DNA of 38,349 nt, from positions 1 to 38,349 of the forward strand of contig JAFVID010000011.1 of the NCBI GenBank assembly GCA_017474205.1. The letters are read 5' to 3'. Under the pieces are notes generated by a model. That model had not been told where the DNA came from, ran no database searches, and was given only the letters and a program-made list of their open reading frames with translations. Shown one piece after another: positions 16,243 to 24,147 of this stretch. How positions within the stretch are numbered: position 1 is the stretch's first letter; every line of letters begins with the position of its first letter. The stretch is from Clostridia bacterium. Lineage in GTDB: Bacteria; Bacillota; Clostridia; Oscillospirales; Acutalibacteraceae. The translations under genes and the position numbers were made by a program.

Positions 16243-17439
16243 TTAATTGGCGAAGTCATCAGGTCTAATCATTTCTAACCTTGCACCCTCAAAGGCACGC
16301 TGACAAAGGCCTTCAATATCAAGTTCCTTTTCCGCCTCTTCAATGAGGTCGAGAGAGGGACGTGTTTTAGGATGTTTAGGGGTAAATACGGTGCAACAAT
16401 CCTCAAAGGGAAGCACCGATATTTCAAAGGCACCGATTTTACGGGATATCTGAACAATTTCTTCTTTATCGCTACCGATAAGGGGACGAAGTACGGGCAT
16501 TTCACAAACTTTATCGGTACAAACTATTGCATCCAATGTTTGACTTGCCACCTGACCTAAACTTTCCCCTGTGATAAGTCCTTTGCACTTTTCTTTGTGG
16601 GCTATCATTTGGGCAACACGCATCATAAAACGGCGCATAATGATGGTGAAAAGTTCTTCGGGACATTTTTTGCTTATCTGCACCTGAATTTCGGTGAAGG
16701 GGACTATGAATAGGGGTATCTTTCCGCTATATTGCGATACGGCACCCAATAAATCTCTTACCTTTTGTTCGGCACGGGGACCGGTATAGGGTGGACTTGC
16801 AAAGTGGACACCCACAAGTTCAAGACCGCGTCTTGCCATAGTCCAAGCAGCAACGGGAGAATCTATACCACCCGAAATGAGGATAGCACCCTTGCCCCCC
16901 GTTCCAACGGGAAGACCGCCTGCACCGTGGGTTTGTTCGCCTCTAACGTAGGCGGAGGTTTCTCTAATCTCTACACCAACGGTAATATCGGGATTATGAA
17001 CGTCAACGCGAAGGTGGGGGAATTTGCTTAAAATATATCCACCAACCTCACGGCTGACTTCGGGAGATTTAAGATGAAATTTTTTATCGGAACGTTTGGT
17101 TTCGACCTTAAAGGTTTTAACGTTTCTAAGTTTTTCACCTAAAAACTCCACCGCTTTTTCCTGAATATCGATAAGTTCCTTTTCGGCAACACAAGCCCTT
17201 GAAAATGCAACTATGCCAAAGATTTTAGATACTATATCGCAGGCCTTGTCGTAATCGAAGTCATCCTCAAGTGCCTCTACATATACGGCAGACTGGGATT
17301 TATATACCTTAACCTTGCCCAGTTTTTCAAGTCGCCATTTAATTGTCTTGACCATTCTATCCTCAAAGGAACTGCGGTTAAGTCCTTTAAGAGCCAATTC
17401 ACCGTTTTTTATGAGTATAATTTCTTTCAATTGGTTCAC
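16243..17439 (-). CDS. thiI: tRNA 4-thiouridine synthase ThiI (no rhodanese domain)
   Basis: A 398-aa protein with an N-terminal ferredoxin-like/THUMP region (residues about 1-165, starting IILIKNGELALKG) and a PP-loop ATPase domain with SGGIDSP at 189-195. The C-terminal family segment LPFEDCCTVFTPKHPKTRP is present. ThiI adenylates uridine 8 of tRNA and inserts sulfur. It lacks the C-terminal rhodanese domain of E. coli ThiI, as in Bacillus, where a dedicated cysteine desulfurase delivers the sulfur. Here a desulfurase gene lies 25 nt upstream. The start is GTG at 17439; a TTG at 17430 is an alternative. The next gene is the CinA-sortase fusion. Confidence 0.95.
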   Translation of the reverse strand: MNQLKEIILIKNGELALKGLNRSSFEDRMVKTIKWRLEKLGKVKVYKSQSAVYVEALEDDFDYDKACDIVSKIFGIVAFSRACVAEKELIDIQEKAVEFLGEKLRNVKTFKVETKRSDKKFHLKSPEVSREVGGYILSKFPHLRVDVHNPDITVGVEIRETSAYVRGEQTHGAGGLPVGTGGKGAILISGGIDSPVAAWTMARRGLELVGVHFASPPYTGPRAEQKVRDLLGAVSQYSGKIPLFIVPFTEIQVQISKKCPEELFTIIMRRFMMRVAQMIAHKEKCKGLITGESLGQVASQTLDAIVCTDKVCEMPVLRPLIGSDKEEIVQISRKIGAFEISVLPFEDCCTVFTPKHPKTRPSLDLIEEAEKELDIEGLCQRAFEGARLEMIRPDDFAN

Positions 17440-17464
17440 CCGATTTATCTAAATTTTATTTTAT

Positions 17465-18589
17465 CTACACAAGATTTAATGCCTCTTTAAGAGCATCAAG
17501 AAGAAGTTCCGCTTCTTCCATTGTGTTATCACTACACATACTAATTCGAATAGCACAATCTATCCTTTTGGGACTTACCCCCTGTGCCAAAAGTACGTGG
17601 CTTCTTGCCCCCTTTGAACAGGCACTGCCCCCCGATACGAATATCCCCTTGCTTTCGAGAAAACGTATCATAACCTCGGAAGGAATTTTTTCGGTAGATA
17701 CGTTAAGTATGTAGGGGGATGCATTCTCACCCGAATTTATAAAAAATCCGTCGATTGATTTTATACCTTCACGAAGGCGGTTATTGATATTTCTTATATA
17801 CTTTTCGGCAATATCCACAGTGGGCAATTCCTTAACTGCCTCGCCAAACGCACCAATGAGTTCCACCGCTTCGGTGCCTGAGCGAAGTCCTTTTTCCTGA
17901 CCTCCCCCAAGCATTTGAGGGTTGATTTTAATCCCTTTTTTAATATACAAAGCACCTATGCCTTTGGGGGCGTGAACCTTGTGTCCGCTAATGGATATTA
18001 AATCAGCACCCAAGGTAGCGGGAGTAAAATCTATCTTACCAAAGGCCTGCACACAGTCGCAGTGCAAAAGTGCAGGGGAATTGTTTTTGATTATTGCATC
18101 CCTTGCCACTTTAACGGGCATAATTGCTCCGCTTTCGTTGTTTATAAGCATAATAGAAACGAGGATGGTGTTTTTATCTATTGCATTTTCAATATCTTTT
18201 GCTAAAACGCATCCCTCTTTATCTACGGGAAGATATATTACCTCATACCCCTCGTTTTCAAGATGTTTCATAGCGTTTAATACCGAGGGATGTTCAACAC
18301 AGGTGGTAACGATTTTTTTACCCAAACGCTTATTTTTAGAAACGGCGCCAAAAATCGCAAGATTGTTTGCCTCGGTGCCACAGGAAGTAAAGGTGATTTC
18401 GGCGGGAGAGCAGGATATTTTTTTTGCAATAATCTTTCGGGCATTTTCCATCTCGCCCTCGGCATCCACGCCTAACGAATGCACCGAGGATGGATTACCA
18501 AAACCCTCGGTCATAAGATAGAGTGCTTTTTCAGCCGATTTTTTGCATACCTTTGTGGTGGCACTGTTATCAAAATAAACCATCTGCAC
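17465..18589 (-). CDS. Cysteine desulfurase (IscS/NifS type)
   Basis: A 374-aa class V aminotransferase. It has YFDNSATTKV at the N-terminus, the PLP-site region ending in SGHKVHAPKGIG (Lys204) and the catalytic Cys325 in SGGSACSKGARSH. It removes sulfur from cysteine as an enzyme persulfide. Because thiI follows 25 nt downstream, the likely role is to feed ThiI, like NifZ in Bacillus, though it could also supply Fe-S assembly. It is the first gene of a ten-gene minus-strand run and has a good promoter just upstream. The start is GTG at 18589 or the ATG two codons later (18583); a GAGG site fits either. Confidence 0.95.
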   Translation of the reverse strand: MQMVYFDNSATTKVCKKSAEKALYLMTEGFGNPSSVHSLGVDAEGEMENARKIIAKKISCSPAEITFTSCGTEANNLAIFGAVSKNKRLGKKIVTTCVEHPSVLNAMKHLENEGYEVIYLPVDKEGCVLAKDIENAIDKNTILVSIMLINNESGAIMPVKVARDAIIKNNSPALLHCDCVQAFGKIDFTPATLGADLISISGHKVHAPKGIGALYIKKGIKINPQMLGGGQEKGLRSGTEAVELIGAFGEAVKELPTVDIAEKYIRNINNRLREGIKSIDGFFINSGENASPYILNVSTEKIPSEVMIRFLESKGIFVSGGSACSKGARSHVLLAQGVSPKRIDCAIRISMCSDNTMEEAELLLDALKEALNLV

Positions 18590-18622
18590 ACTTGCCTCAT
18601 TTTCTCATACTAAGATAGATAC

Positions 18623-18651
18623 ATTATACACCATTACATTAAATATTGCAA
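18623..18651 (-). promoter_or_regulatory. Sigma-A promoter of the desulfurase-to-pyrK operon
   Basis: On the minus strand: TTGCAA (18646-18651), a 17-bp spacer and a perfect TATAAT (18623-18628), about 34 bp before the start codon. No other convincing promoter was seen within the ten-gene run, but I did not examine every gap at the same depth. Confidence 0.8.
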
Positions 18652-18652
18652 C

Positions 18653-18704
18653 AAAAAATACCTCTTTTTCGTTCTAAAACGGCACAAAATAAGAGGTATT
18701 TTTT
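18653..18704. terminator. Terminator-like inverted repeat between divergent promoters
   Basis: Two perfect 14-bp arms (AAAAAATACCTCTT and its complement) flank 24 nt that contain a small CGTT-CTAA-AACG hairpin. T runs end both strands, so it looks like a bidirectional terminator, yet it lies upstream of two divergent genes with no known transcript to end. It may insulate the promoters or end an unseen small RNA. Confidence 0.55.
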
Positions 18705-18853
18705 CGCATTTTTCAAGTTAAATATTTCCACTTTTGTACATTTATTCATCAAACTTTATATAAAATAAAAAAAGCTACTTTTGTCAGCATTTTTTCACAT
18801 TAAGGAATGGATAATCCCCCTTAAAAACAGGCGAATGTTTAAGATATTTATCC

Positions 18854-18882
18854 TTGACATATTATATATATTTATATATAAT
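18854..18882 (+). promoter_or_regulatory. Consensus sigma-A promoter of the dockerin protein gene
   Basis: Perfect TTGACA (18854-18859), a 17-bp AT-only spacer and perfect TATAAT (18877-18882). It should be strong. The rest of the 349-bp gap from 18590 to 18938 holds the divergent promoter, the inverted repeat at 18653-18704 and about 150 bp of AT-rich sequence with nothing I recognise. Confidence 0.88.
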
Positions 18883-18900
18883 AAACTTTGAAGATATAAT

Positions 18901-18923
18901 GTGTTCTTGTACCTTCAGAACAC
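18901..18923 (+). promoter_or_regulatory. 5' UTR hairpin before the dockerin gene
   Basis: GTGTTCT pairs perfectly with AGAACAC across a 9-nt loop. The hairpin lies between the predicted transcription start (about 18889) and the AAAGGTGG ribosome binding site. It may stabilise the mRNA or serve as an operator. Confidence 0.45.
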
Positions 18924-18938
18924 AGAAAGGTGGAAATT

Positions 18939-21167
18939 ATGAAAAAGGCATTATCTATATTACTTATTGTCGCCTCGCTTTTATCGGTTATGGTCTTTGC
19001 TCCTGCCACTGCATCTGCCGCTATGTTTGGTGATGTTGACGGCAATAACAAAGTAAACGTAATTGATGCTCTTAAAGCACTTCGCTTATCGGTCAATTTA
19101 GACAAAACCACCCGTTTTGACAGACAGGCCGTTGCCGACGTTAATAACGACGACACTACTACCGCCATTGATGCTTTGCTTATTTTGCAGTATAGCGCAG
19201 AACTTATTGACAACTTTGCAAACGCAGGTGACATTAACAAAGAGGTTTATACAGTTAAAGACACCCCTCTTGAAAATGACGCCTATGTTAACGATGATAC
19301 TGCAGATACATCCTTTGTTCTTACCACTGCAGGTCTTCAAAATAATACTATCTACTACTTCACCCCCGAAAGCGGATATTTAGCAGCCGACCGTAAGGAT
19401 GAGGCCGCTTGGGAATATCGTAATAAACTCCGTACCTGGTATGCCTTCCAGGGCCTTCTTAACCGCGACTTCGGTCGTGCAGGTCATACCGCCCTTCTTT
19501 ATATGGCAGGGGATGATACCGATGGTTTCTGGTACAACTACATTACCAAATCGGGCAACTCCTTTGCAGGATTCAATAAGGTTGTTATTAACAGTATTGA
19601 TGATTTCCCCACCATCTTCGCTAATCAGATTAAACAATGCGGTTTTGTAACCTGGGAAACTGTAGTTCCTGCATCGGCTAACGTAGCCCTTACCATCTGC
19701 GGTGTTGACGGATATCTTCCCGTTCAGCAAGGTACCGCTATACGTAGCCAACTCGTTAATGCAGGTGCACCCGAAAAAATGAGCTTGATAGGTAAATTCA
19801 CCGGTTCTGTTACCGGTTCCAGAAAGAACGACGCTTATCGTTGGGCTCTCGACAACTATATGCACAGATGTTCCTCTAAATACGTTGCTTACACCCTTGA
19901 CGGTGCTCCCGACGTATATGGCGGTTTCTGGTGGTGGGGTGCCCACAGCGAAAGAAGTTCCCGCGAAAACCACGACTACATCGTTGCCCGTCGTGCATTC
20001 GCTTTCGACCTTTCACCTATTTCTTCCGAAGTTCCCTGCGATGAATACAGCGATGTTCAAGCAGGTTACAACATCAAAGCAGGTACCGACGTTGCAACCC
20101 TTAAACTCATTCTTCAAAGAAGATATGAACGTGCAGGGGGTGCTTTCGGTCAGATGTTAGGTTTCCCCCCATGGTGGCTCAAATATTCTAATCAATGCTC
20201 TCTCCCCGGAATTTCGGGTGGTTCGGTTGCTCCTCACATCGGCGAATGGACCTTCTGCGAAATTATCACCTGCTACAATATGGCAAAAGAAGCAGACGCC
20301 TCCGCTCCCGTTTCTATGACCAATGGTTCGGTGTTCTATAAATTCCGTCCATCTTCAAGCGTATCTTATAAAAACAACAGTTACGCAAGTCCCAACTACG
20401 ACTCCAGCAAAAAATACTGGACAATCTATGTTGGTGACTATGACTCCTCCGCTTGGCTCAAGAGATATATGTACCATTTCTGGACCAATGACAGTGCCCG
20501 CGGAAAATTTGACCTTTCCTGGGGCTTTAACCCCAACCTTTCCTATCGTGTTCCTATGTGTTTCCAATATATGTACGAAACCAAGTCATCCTATGACTAC
20601 TTTATCGCCGGTGACTCCGGTGCAGGTTACGTAGTTCCCGCCGCCCTTGAAACAGGTAAAACCCTTAAGAATTCGGGTATGCAAAGACCTTCAAGTTACA
20701 CCGGCGGTCTTGATAAATGGAGAACATATTCAAAGACCTTCTATGACCGTCTTGATTACAAGATTACAGGATTCATCCTTTGTGCAGAAAATGGTCTCAG
20801 CTTTAATGCTATGAAATCTTATGCACAACTTTCTCCCATTGGTAACTTCCATAACGATACCGCTGCCAATCGCAGATTCAACTATGTAAACGGTGTTCCC
20901 TTCCTTAACTGTCACGGTGACGTTTCTGCCACTATGGACTACAACGCACTTATGTATGACTATGCATACGTTAACCATATGAGCCCATACAATTTCTACG
21001 TAGTACGTATGGTAGTGCAATCTCCCTCTACTATGCTCAATATGGTAAACACCTGGACCAGTTACGTAAATCAAAAGGGCGTTTCTAAAGTACCTTCTTA
21101 CACCAATGCATACACTCTTTTGGCACTTGCTAAGAAATCCGGTCAAGGTACCACCGTTACCAGCTAA
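18939..21167 (+). CDS. Secreted protein with N-terminal dockerin and GxGYxYP-type region
   Basis: A 742-aa exported protein. A signal peptide (about 1-27, ending ATASA) is followed directly by a type I dockerin: DVDGNNKVNVIDALKALR and DVNNDDTTTAIDALLILQY, two calcium loops with D at positions 1 and 12. The rest is one large region with GDSGAGYVVP near residue 558; GAGYVVP (561-567) fits the GxGYxYP signature of a putative glycoside-hydrolase-associated family, allowing one change. Tyr and Trp are abundant, as in carbohydrate-active proteins. I start at the ATG at 18939 after AAAGGTGG; an in-frame GTG at 18930 overlaps that site. The dockerin would dock the protein to a cohesin, such as those possibly encoded at 33416-35575. 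Enzymatic activity is not proven. Confidence 0.78.
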   Translation: MKKALSILLIVASLLSVMVFAPATASAAMFGDVDGNNKVNVIDALKALRLSVNLDKTTRFDRQAVADVNNDDTTTAIDALLILQYSAELIDNFANAGDINKEVYTVKDTPLENDAYVNDDTADTSFVLTTAGLQNNTIYYFTPESGYLAADRKDEAAWEYRNKLRTWYAFQGLLNRDFGRAGHTALLYMAGDDTDGFWYNYITKSGNSFAGFNKVVINSIDDFPTIFANQIKQCGFVTWETVVPASANVALTICGVDGYLPVQQGTAIRSQLVNAGAPEKMSLIGKFTGSVTGSRKNDAYRWALDNYMHRCSSKYVAYTLDGAPDVYGGFWWWGAHSERSSRENHDYIVARRAFAFDLSPISSEVPCDEYSDVQAGYNIKAGTDVATLKLILQRRYERAGGAFGQMLGFPPWWLKYSNQCSLPGISGGSVAPHIGEWTFCEIITCYNMAKEADASAPVSMTNGSVFYKFRPSSSVSYKNNSYASPNYDSSKKYWTIYVGDYDSSAWLKRYMYHFWTNDSARGKFDLSWGFNPNLSYRVPMCFQYMYETKSSYDYFIAGDSGAGYVVPAALETGKTLKNSGMQRPSSYTGGLDKWRTYSKTFYDRLDYKITGFILCAENGLSFNAMKSYAQLSPIGNFHNDTAANRRFNYVNGVPFLNCHGDVSATMDYNALMYDYAYVNHMSPYNFYVVRMVVQSPSTMLNMVNTWTSYVNQKGVSKVPSYTNAYTLLALAKKSGQGTTVTS

Positions 21168-21184
21168 TTTTTAATATAATATTT

Positions 21185-21218
21185 AACACCCACAGTAATC
21201 ATATACTGTGGGTGTTTT
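21185..21218. terminator. Bidirectional terminator
   Basis: AACACCCACAGTA pairs with TACTGTGGGTGTT, followed by a T run. It lies between the stop codons of the dockerin protein (plus) and the ParB-like gene (minus). Confidence 0.85.
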
Positions 21219-22052
21219 TTATATCTCCACCATAACGGGGATATCATTCTCCTCAAAACTGACTATTTTTGGAATAAGGATTTTGTACTCAATAAACCGC
21301 TCGGTTTCATTCTTTTCGGCGGTGGCATTAACCCCCGACCTTCGCATAGTATCCACAGCGTTGCTTATGGTGTTGGCAAATAGGCGGATATCCCCCACCA
21401 CCATTCGCTTTTTCGAAGGAGCATCCTTCTTTTCCGATAGCATCTCGCTTACCATTTTTTCACTTTCGGCAACGTTTAGCCCCTTTGCAATAATGGTAAG
21501 AAGAGCGTTATCCCGCTTTTCAATATCCTCTATTCGAAGGAGTGTTCGTGCGTGACGCTCCGATAGTCGTGCCGCCGATATTCGTTCCCTTTCCCACGGG
21601 GTAAGTTTTAGAAGGCGGAGTTTATTGGATAAAGTTGACCCCGCCATACCAAGTCGCTCTGCCACCTGTTCACGAGGGATACCCCATTCGCTGATAAGCC
21701 GAAATATGCTATCCGCTTCCTCAAAGCAATTAAGGTCTTCCCTTTGAATATTTTCCACGATGGCAAGAAGGGCGGAGGATCGTTCATCCGCATCGGTTAA
21801 AACGCAGGGGATTTTTTTGAGCCCCGCCATTGATGCGGCTTTTAGCCGTCTTTCTCCTGAAATAAGAGTATATCCCCCCTCGTTATTTTTTCTAACACAA
21901 AGGGGTTGAATAATACCGTTTTGCTTAATGCTTTCGCTAAGACTCCTAAGGGCATCCTCATCAAAATTTTGTCGGGGTTGGGCATCGTTTTTTGAAATTT
22001 TATCTATGGCAAGATAAACAAGTGTGGAATTTGTGCGACCTTTGAAGAGCAT
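21219..22052 (-). CDS. ParB/Spo0J/Noc-like DNA-binding protein
   Basis: A 277-aa ParB-family protein. The N-terminal ParB/sulfiredoxin-like CTP-binding domain contains ISGERRLKAA (box of the GERRxRA type) and ENIQRED (the ENxQRE box). A helix-turn-helix follows (VAERLGMAGSTLSNKLRLL) with the HAR motif in LSERHARTLL. The C-terminus is short. Such proteins bind parS or related sites near the origin and act in chromosome segregation (ParB/Spo0J) or nucleoid occlusion (Noc). There is no parA/soj partner beside it and I saw no consensus parS site in the window, so Noc-like or an orphan ParB both remain possible. The ATG at 22052 is preceded by AAAGGATG. Confidence 0.85.
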   Translation of the reverse strand: MLFKGRTNSTLVYLAIDKISKNDAQPRQNFDEDALRSLSESIKQNGIIQPLCVRKNNEGGYTLISGERRLKAASMAGLKKIPCVLTDADERSSALLAIVENIQREDLNCFEEADSIFRLISEWGIPREQVAERLGMAGSTLSNKLRLLKLTPWERERISAARLSERHARTLLRIEDIEKRDNALLTIIAKGLNVAESEKMVSEMLSEKKDAPSKKRMVVGDIRLFANTISNAVDTMRRSGVNATAEKNETERFIEYKILIPKIVSFEENDIPVMVEI

Positions 22053-22220
22053 ATTTTATCATCCTTTACCGTTACATATAACTTCAATTATTCACCTTTA
22101 TTTTATAATTTTAGCATCAAAAAATTTGTCGCTACTTATGGGGGTTTTTGCAAATATTTTGCAAAATTTTGTTTGAATAAACGGGGTGTAAAAAATATAT
22201 TAAAATATTTAATATATGGG

Positions 22221-22249
22221 TTGAAATTATGGGAAGTTTGGGTTATAAT
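22221..22249 (+). promoter_or_regulatory. Sigma-A promoter of pgi
   Basis: TTGAAA (22221-22226), a 17-bp spacer and a perfect TATAAT (22244-22249), 29 bp before the ATG. Farther upstream in this 226-bp gap are two direct TTTTGCAAA copies (about 22153-22172) of unknown meaning. Confidence 0.8.
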
Positions 22250-22278
22250 TATGATATATAATTATAGGTGAAAGGAAA

Positions 22279-23625
22279 ATGCAAGTGGCTTTATCCCTTC
22301 TCGATAAATATGCAAAAGCATTTATCTCTAACGATGAATGTTTGGCTATGCAAGAAAAGGTGAACAACGCTCACCATTTACTCCATTCCGGCACAGGTGC
22401 AGGTAACGATTTTATTGGTTGGCTCGACCTGCCCGTAAATTACGACAAAGATGAATTCGTCCGAATTAAAAAGGCGGCAGAAAAGATCAAGGCAGATACC
22501 GATATTTTCATCGTCATCGGTATTGGCGGTTCTTATTTAGGTGCTCGTGCTGCCATTGAATTCATTAAATCTCCTCTTTACAACAATCTCAAAAAAGATA
22601 CCCCCGAAATTTATTTTGCAGGTAACAGCATTAGCGGTCCTGCCCTTTCGGAACTTATATCTCTTTGTGAGGGTAAACGCGTTTCGGTAAACGTTATATC
22701 CAAATCGGGAACAACCACCGAACCTGCTATTGCCTTCCGCATCTTCAAAAAACTTCTTGAAGAACGTTATGGTGTTGAAGAGGCAAGAAAACGCATCTAT
22801 TGCACCACCGACAAAGCCCGTGGCACCCTTAAACAACAGGCCGATAAAGAGGGTTGGGAATCCTTTGTGGTACCCGATAATGTAGGTGGCAGATATTCCG
22901 TTCTAACCGCAGTTGGACTTCTTCCAATTGCCGTTTCGGGTGCTGATATCGACGCTATTATGCAGGGTGCTATTGACGCTCGTAAAGAGTATGAAAATCC
23001 CGATATAAACGTCAACAACTGTTACAAATATGCCGTACTTCGTAACGTGCTTTATGGTAAGGGCAAAAAGATAGAAATGCTTGCCGCTTATGAACCCCGT
23101 TTCACCATGATGGCGGAATGGTTCAAACAACTTTACGGTGAAAGCGAAGGCAAAGATAAAAAGGGCATCTTCCCTGCATCGGCTATCTTTTCCACCGACC
23201 TTCACTCTTTAGGTCAATACGTTCAAGACGGTGAAAGATCCCTTTTTGAAACGGTTGTGCTTATTGAAAACAATGAAAAAGATATTGTCATTGAAGCGCA
23301 AGAAAACGATGGCGACGGATTAAATTTCCTTGCAGGAAAAAATTTATCCTTTGTTAATCGCAAGGCATTTGAAGGAACCGTTCTCGCCCATAATGACGGC
23401 GGTGTTCCCAATATTGTTATCACCCTTGACCGAGCCGACGAATACAACTTCGGTCAAATGGTTTACTTCTTCGAAAAAGCATGTGCTATTTCCGGTTATC
23501 TTCTTGGCGTTAACCCCTTCGACCAACCCGGTGTAGAGAGTTACAAAAAAAATATGTTTGCTCTCCTTGGAAAACCGGGTTACGAAGACCGCAAAGCAGA
23601 ATTGGAAAAGCGTATTGCTGAATAA
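22279..23625 (+). CDS. pgi: Glucose-6-phosphate isomerase
   Basis: A 448-aa phosphoglucose isomerase of the short Firmicutes type. It has [11 protein letters not shown] (81-91), the phosphate-binding [10 protein letters not shown] (141-150), the GESEGKD segment with the catalytic Glu near residue 290, and a C-terminal VESYKKNMF with the conserved Lys. It interconverts glucose-6-phosphate and fructose-6-phosphate in glycolysis and gluconeogenesis. It has its own promoter and an AGGTGAAAGGA ribosome binding site. The small P-loop gene follows after 35 nt and is probably co-transcribed. Confidence 0.97.
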   Translation: MQVALSLLDKYAKAFISNDECLAMQEKVNNAHHLLHSGTGAGNDFIGWLDLPVNYDKDEFVRIKKAAEKIKADTDIFIVIGIGGSYLGARAAIEFIKSPLYNNLKKDTPEIYFAGNSISGPALSELISLCEGKRVSVNVISKSGTTTEPAIAFRIFKKLLEERYGVEEARKRIYCTTDKARGTLKQQADKEGWESFVVPDNVGGRYSVLTAVGLLPIAVSGADIDAIMQGAIDARKEYENPDINVNNCYKYAVLRNVLYGKGKKIEMLAAYEPRFTMMAEWFKQLYGESEGKDKKGIFPASAIFSTDLHSLGQYVQDGERSLFETVVLIENNEKDIVIEAQENDGDGLNFLAGKNLSFVNRKAFEGTVLAHNDGGVPNIVITLDRADEYNFGQMVYFFEKACAISGYLLGVNPFDQPGVESYKKNMFALLGKPGYEDRKAELEKRIAE

Positions 23626-23660
23626 TAAATCAAACAATAAAAAGAAAAGAGGAACTCATT

Positions 23661-24077
23661 ATGATTCAACTTATTGTAGGAAATAAAGGAACAGGAAAAA
23701 CTATTCGCCTTATTGATTACATCAACGGTGCTGTAGAAACCTCTAAAGGTTCTGTAGTTTGTGTTGAAAAGGGTAGCAACCTTCGTTTCAACCTCACCAA
23801 CAAAGCCCGTCTTATTAATGTAGATACTTACGGCGTTGCATCCTTTGATGAACTTTACGCTTTTGTCAGCGGTCTTTGTGCCTCCAACTACGATATCACC
23901 GATCTTTGCATCGACGGTACCCTCAAAATCGGCGGTAAAGATATGGAAGCATTGGTTCACTTCCTTGATCGTCTTTCTGTATTGGCAGAGGAAAGCAACG
24001 TAAAAATGCTTCTTACCGTATCTTGCGACGCAGCTGAACTTCCCGAAGGAATTCAACACGTTGCAAACATTATCTAA
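23661..24077 (+). CDS. Small P-loop NTPase-like protein, unknown function
   Basis: A 138-aa cytosolic protein. It begins with a clear Walker A loop, IVGNKGTGKT (residues 5-14). TDLCIDG near residue 86 could be a Walker B strand, and LLTVSCDAAELP near the C-terminus resembles a sensor strand, so the whole chain looks like a minimal P-loop domain. Similar short proteins occur in Clostridia, where they are sometimes labelled PilT-like without evidence. It is preceded by GAGG and follows pgi by 35 nt; a terminator lies 23 nt past its stop codon. Function is unknown. Confidence 0.75.
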   Translation: MIQLIVGNKGTGKTIRLIDYINGAVETSKGSVVCVEKGSNLRFNLTNKARLINVDTYGVASFDELYAFVSGLCASNYDITDLCIDGTLKIGGKDMEALVHFLDRLSVLAEESNVKMLLTVSCDAAELPEGIQHVANII

Positions 24078-24100
24078 TTAAAAGATAATAATACTTAAAT

Positions 24101-24136
24101 AAAGGACAGTATGTTTCATTACTGTCCTTTTGTTTT
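24101..24136 (+). terminator. Terminator after the pgi operon
   Basis: AAAGGACAGTA and TACTGTCCTTT form a perfect 11-bp stem with an 8-nt loop, followed by TGTTTT. It sits only 12 nt before the methyltransferase ATG, so it could also act as an attenuator for that gene. Confidence 0.75.
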
Positions 24137-24147
24137 AGGAGAAATAA

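Noticed and set aside
18883-18938. Riboswitch or T-box leader of the dockerin gene
   Set aside because: The leader is only about 50 nt with one 7-bp hairpin, too small for known riboswitch classes.
21219-22052. Chromosome origin region with parS sites
   Set aside because: A ParB-like gene is present, but I found no parA, dnaA, rnpA or consensus parS site in the window.
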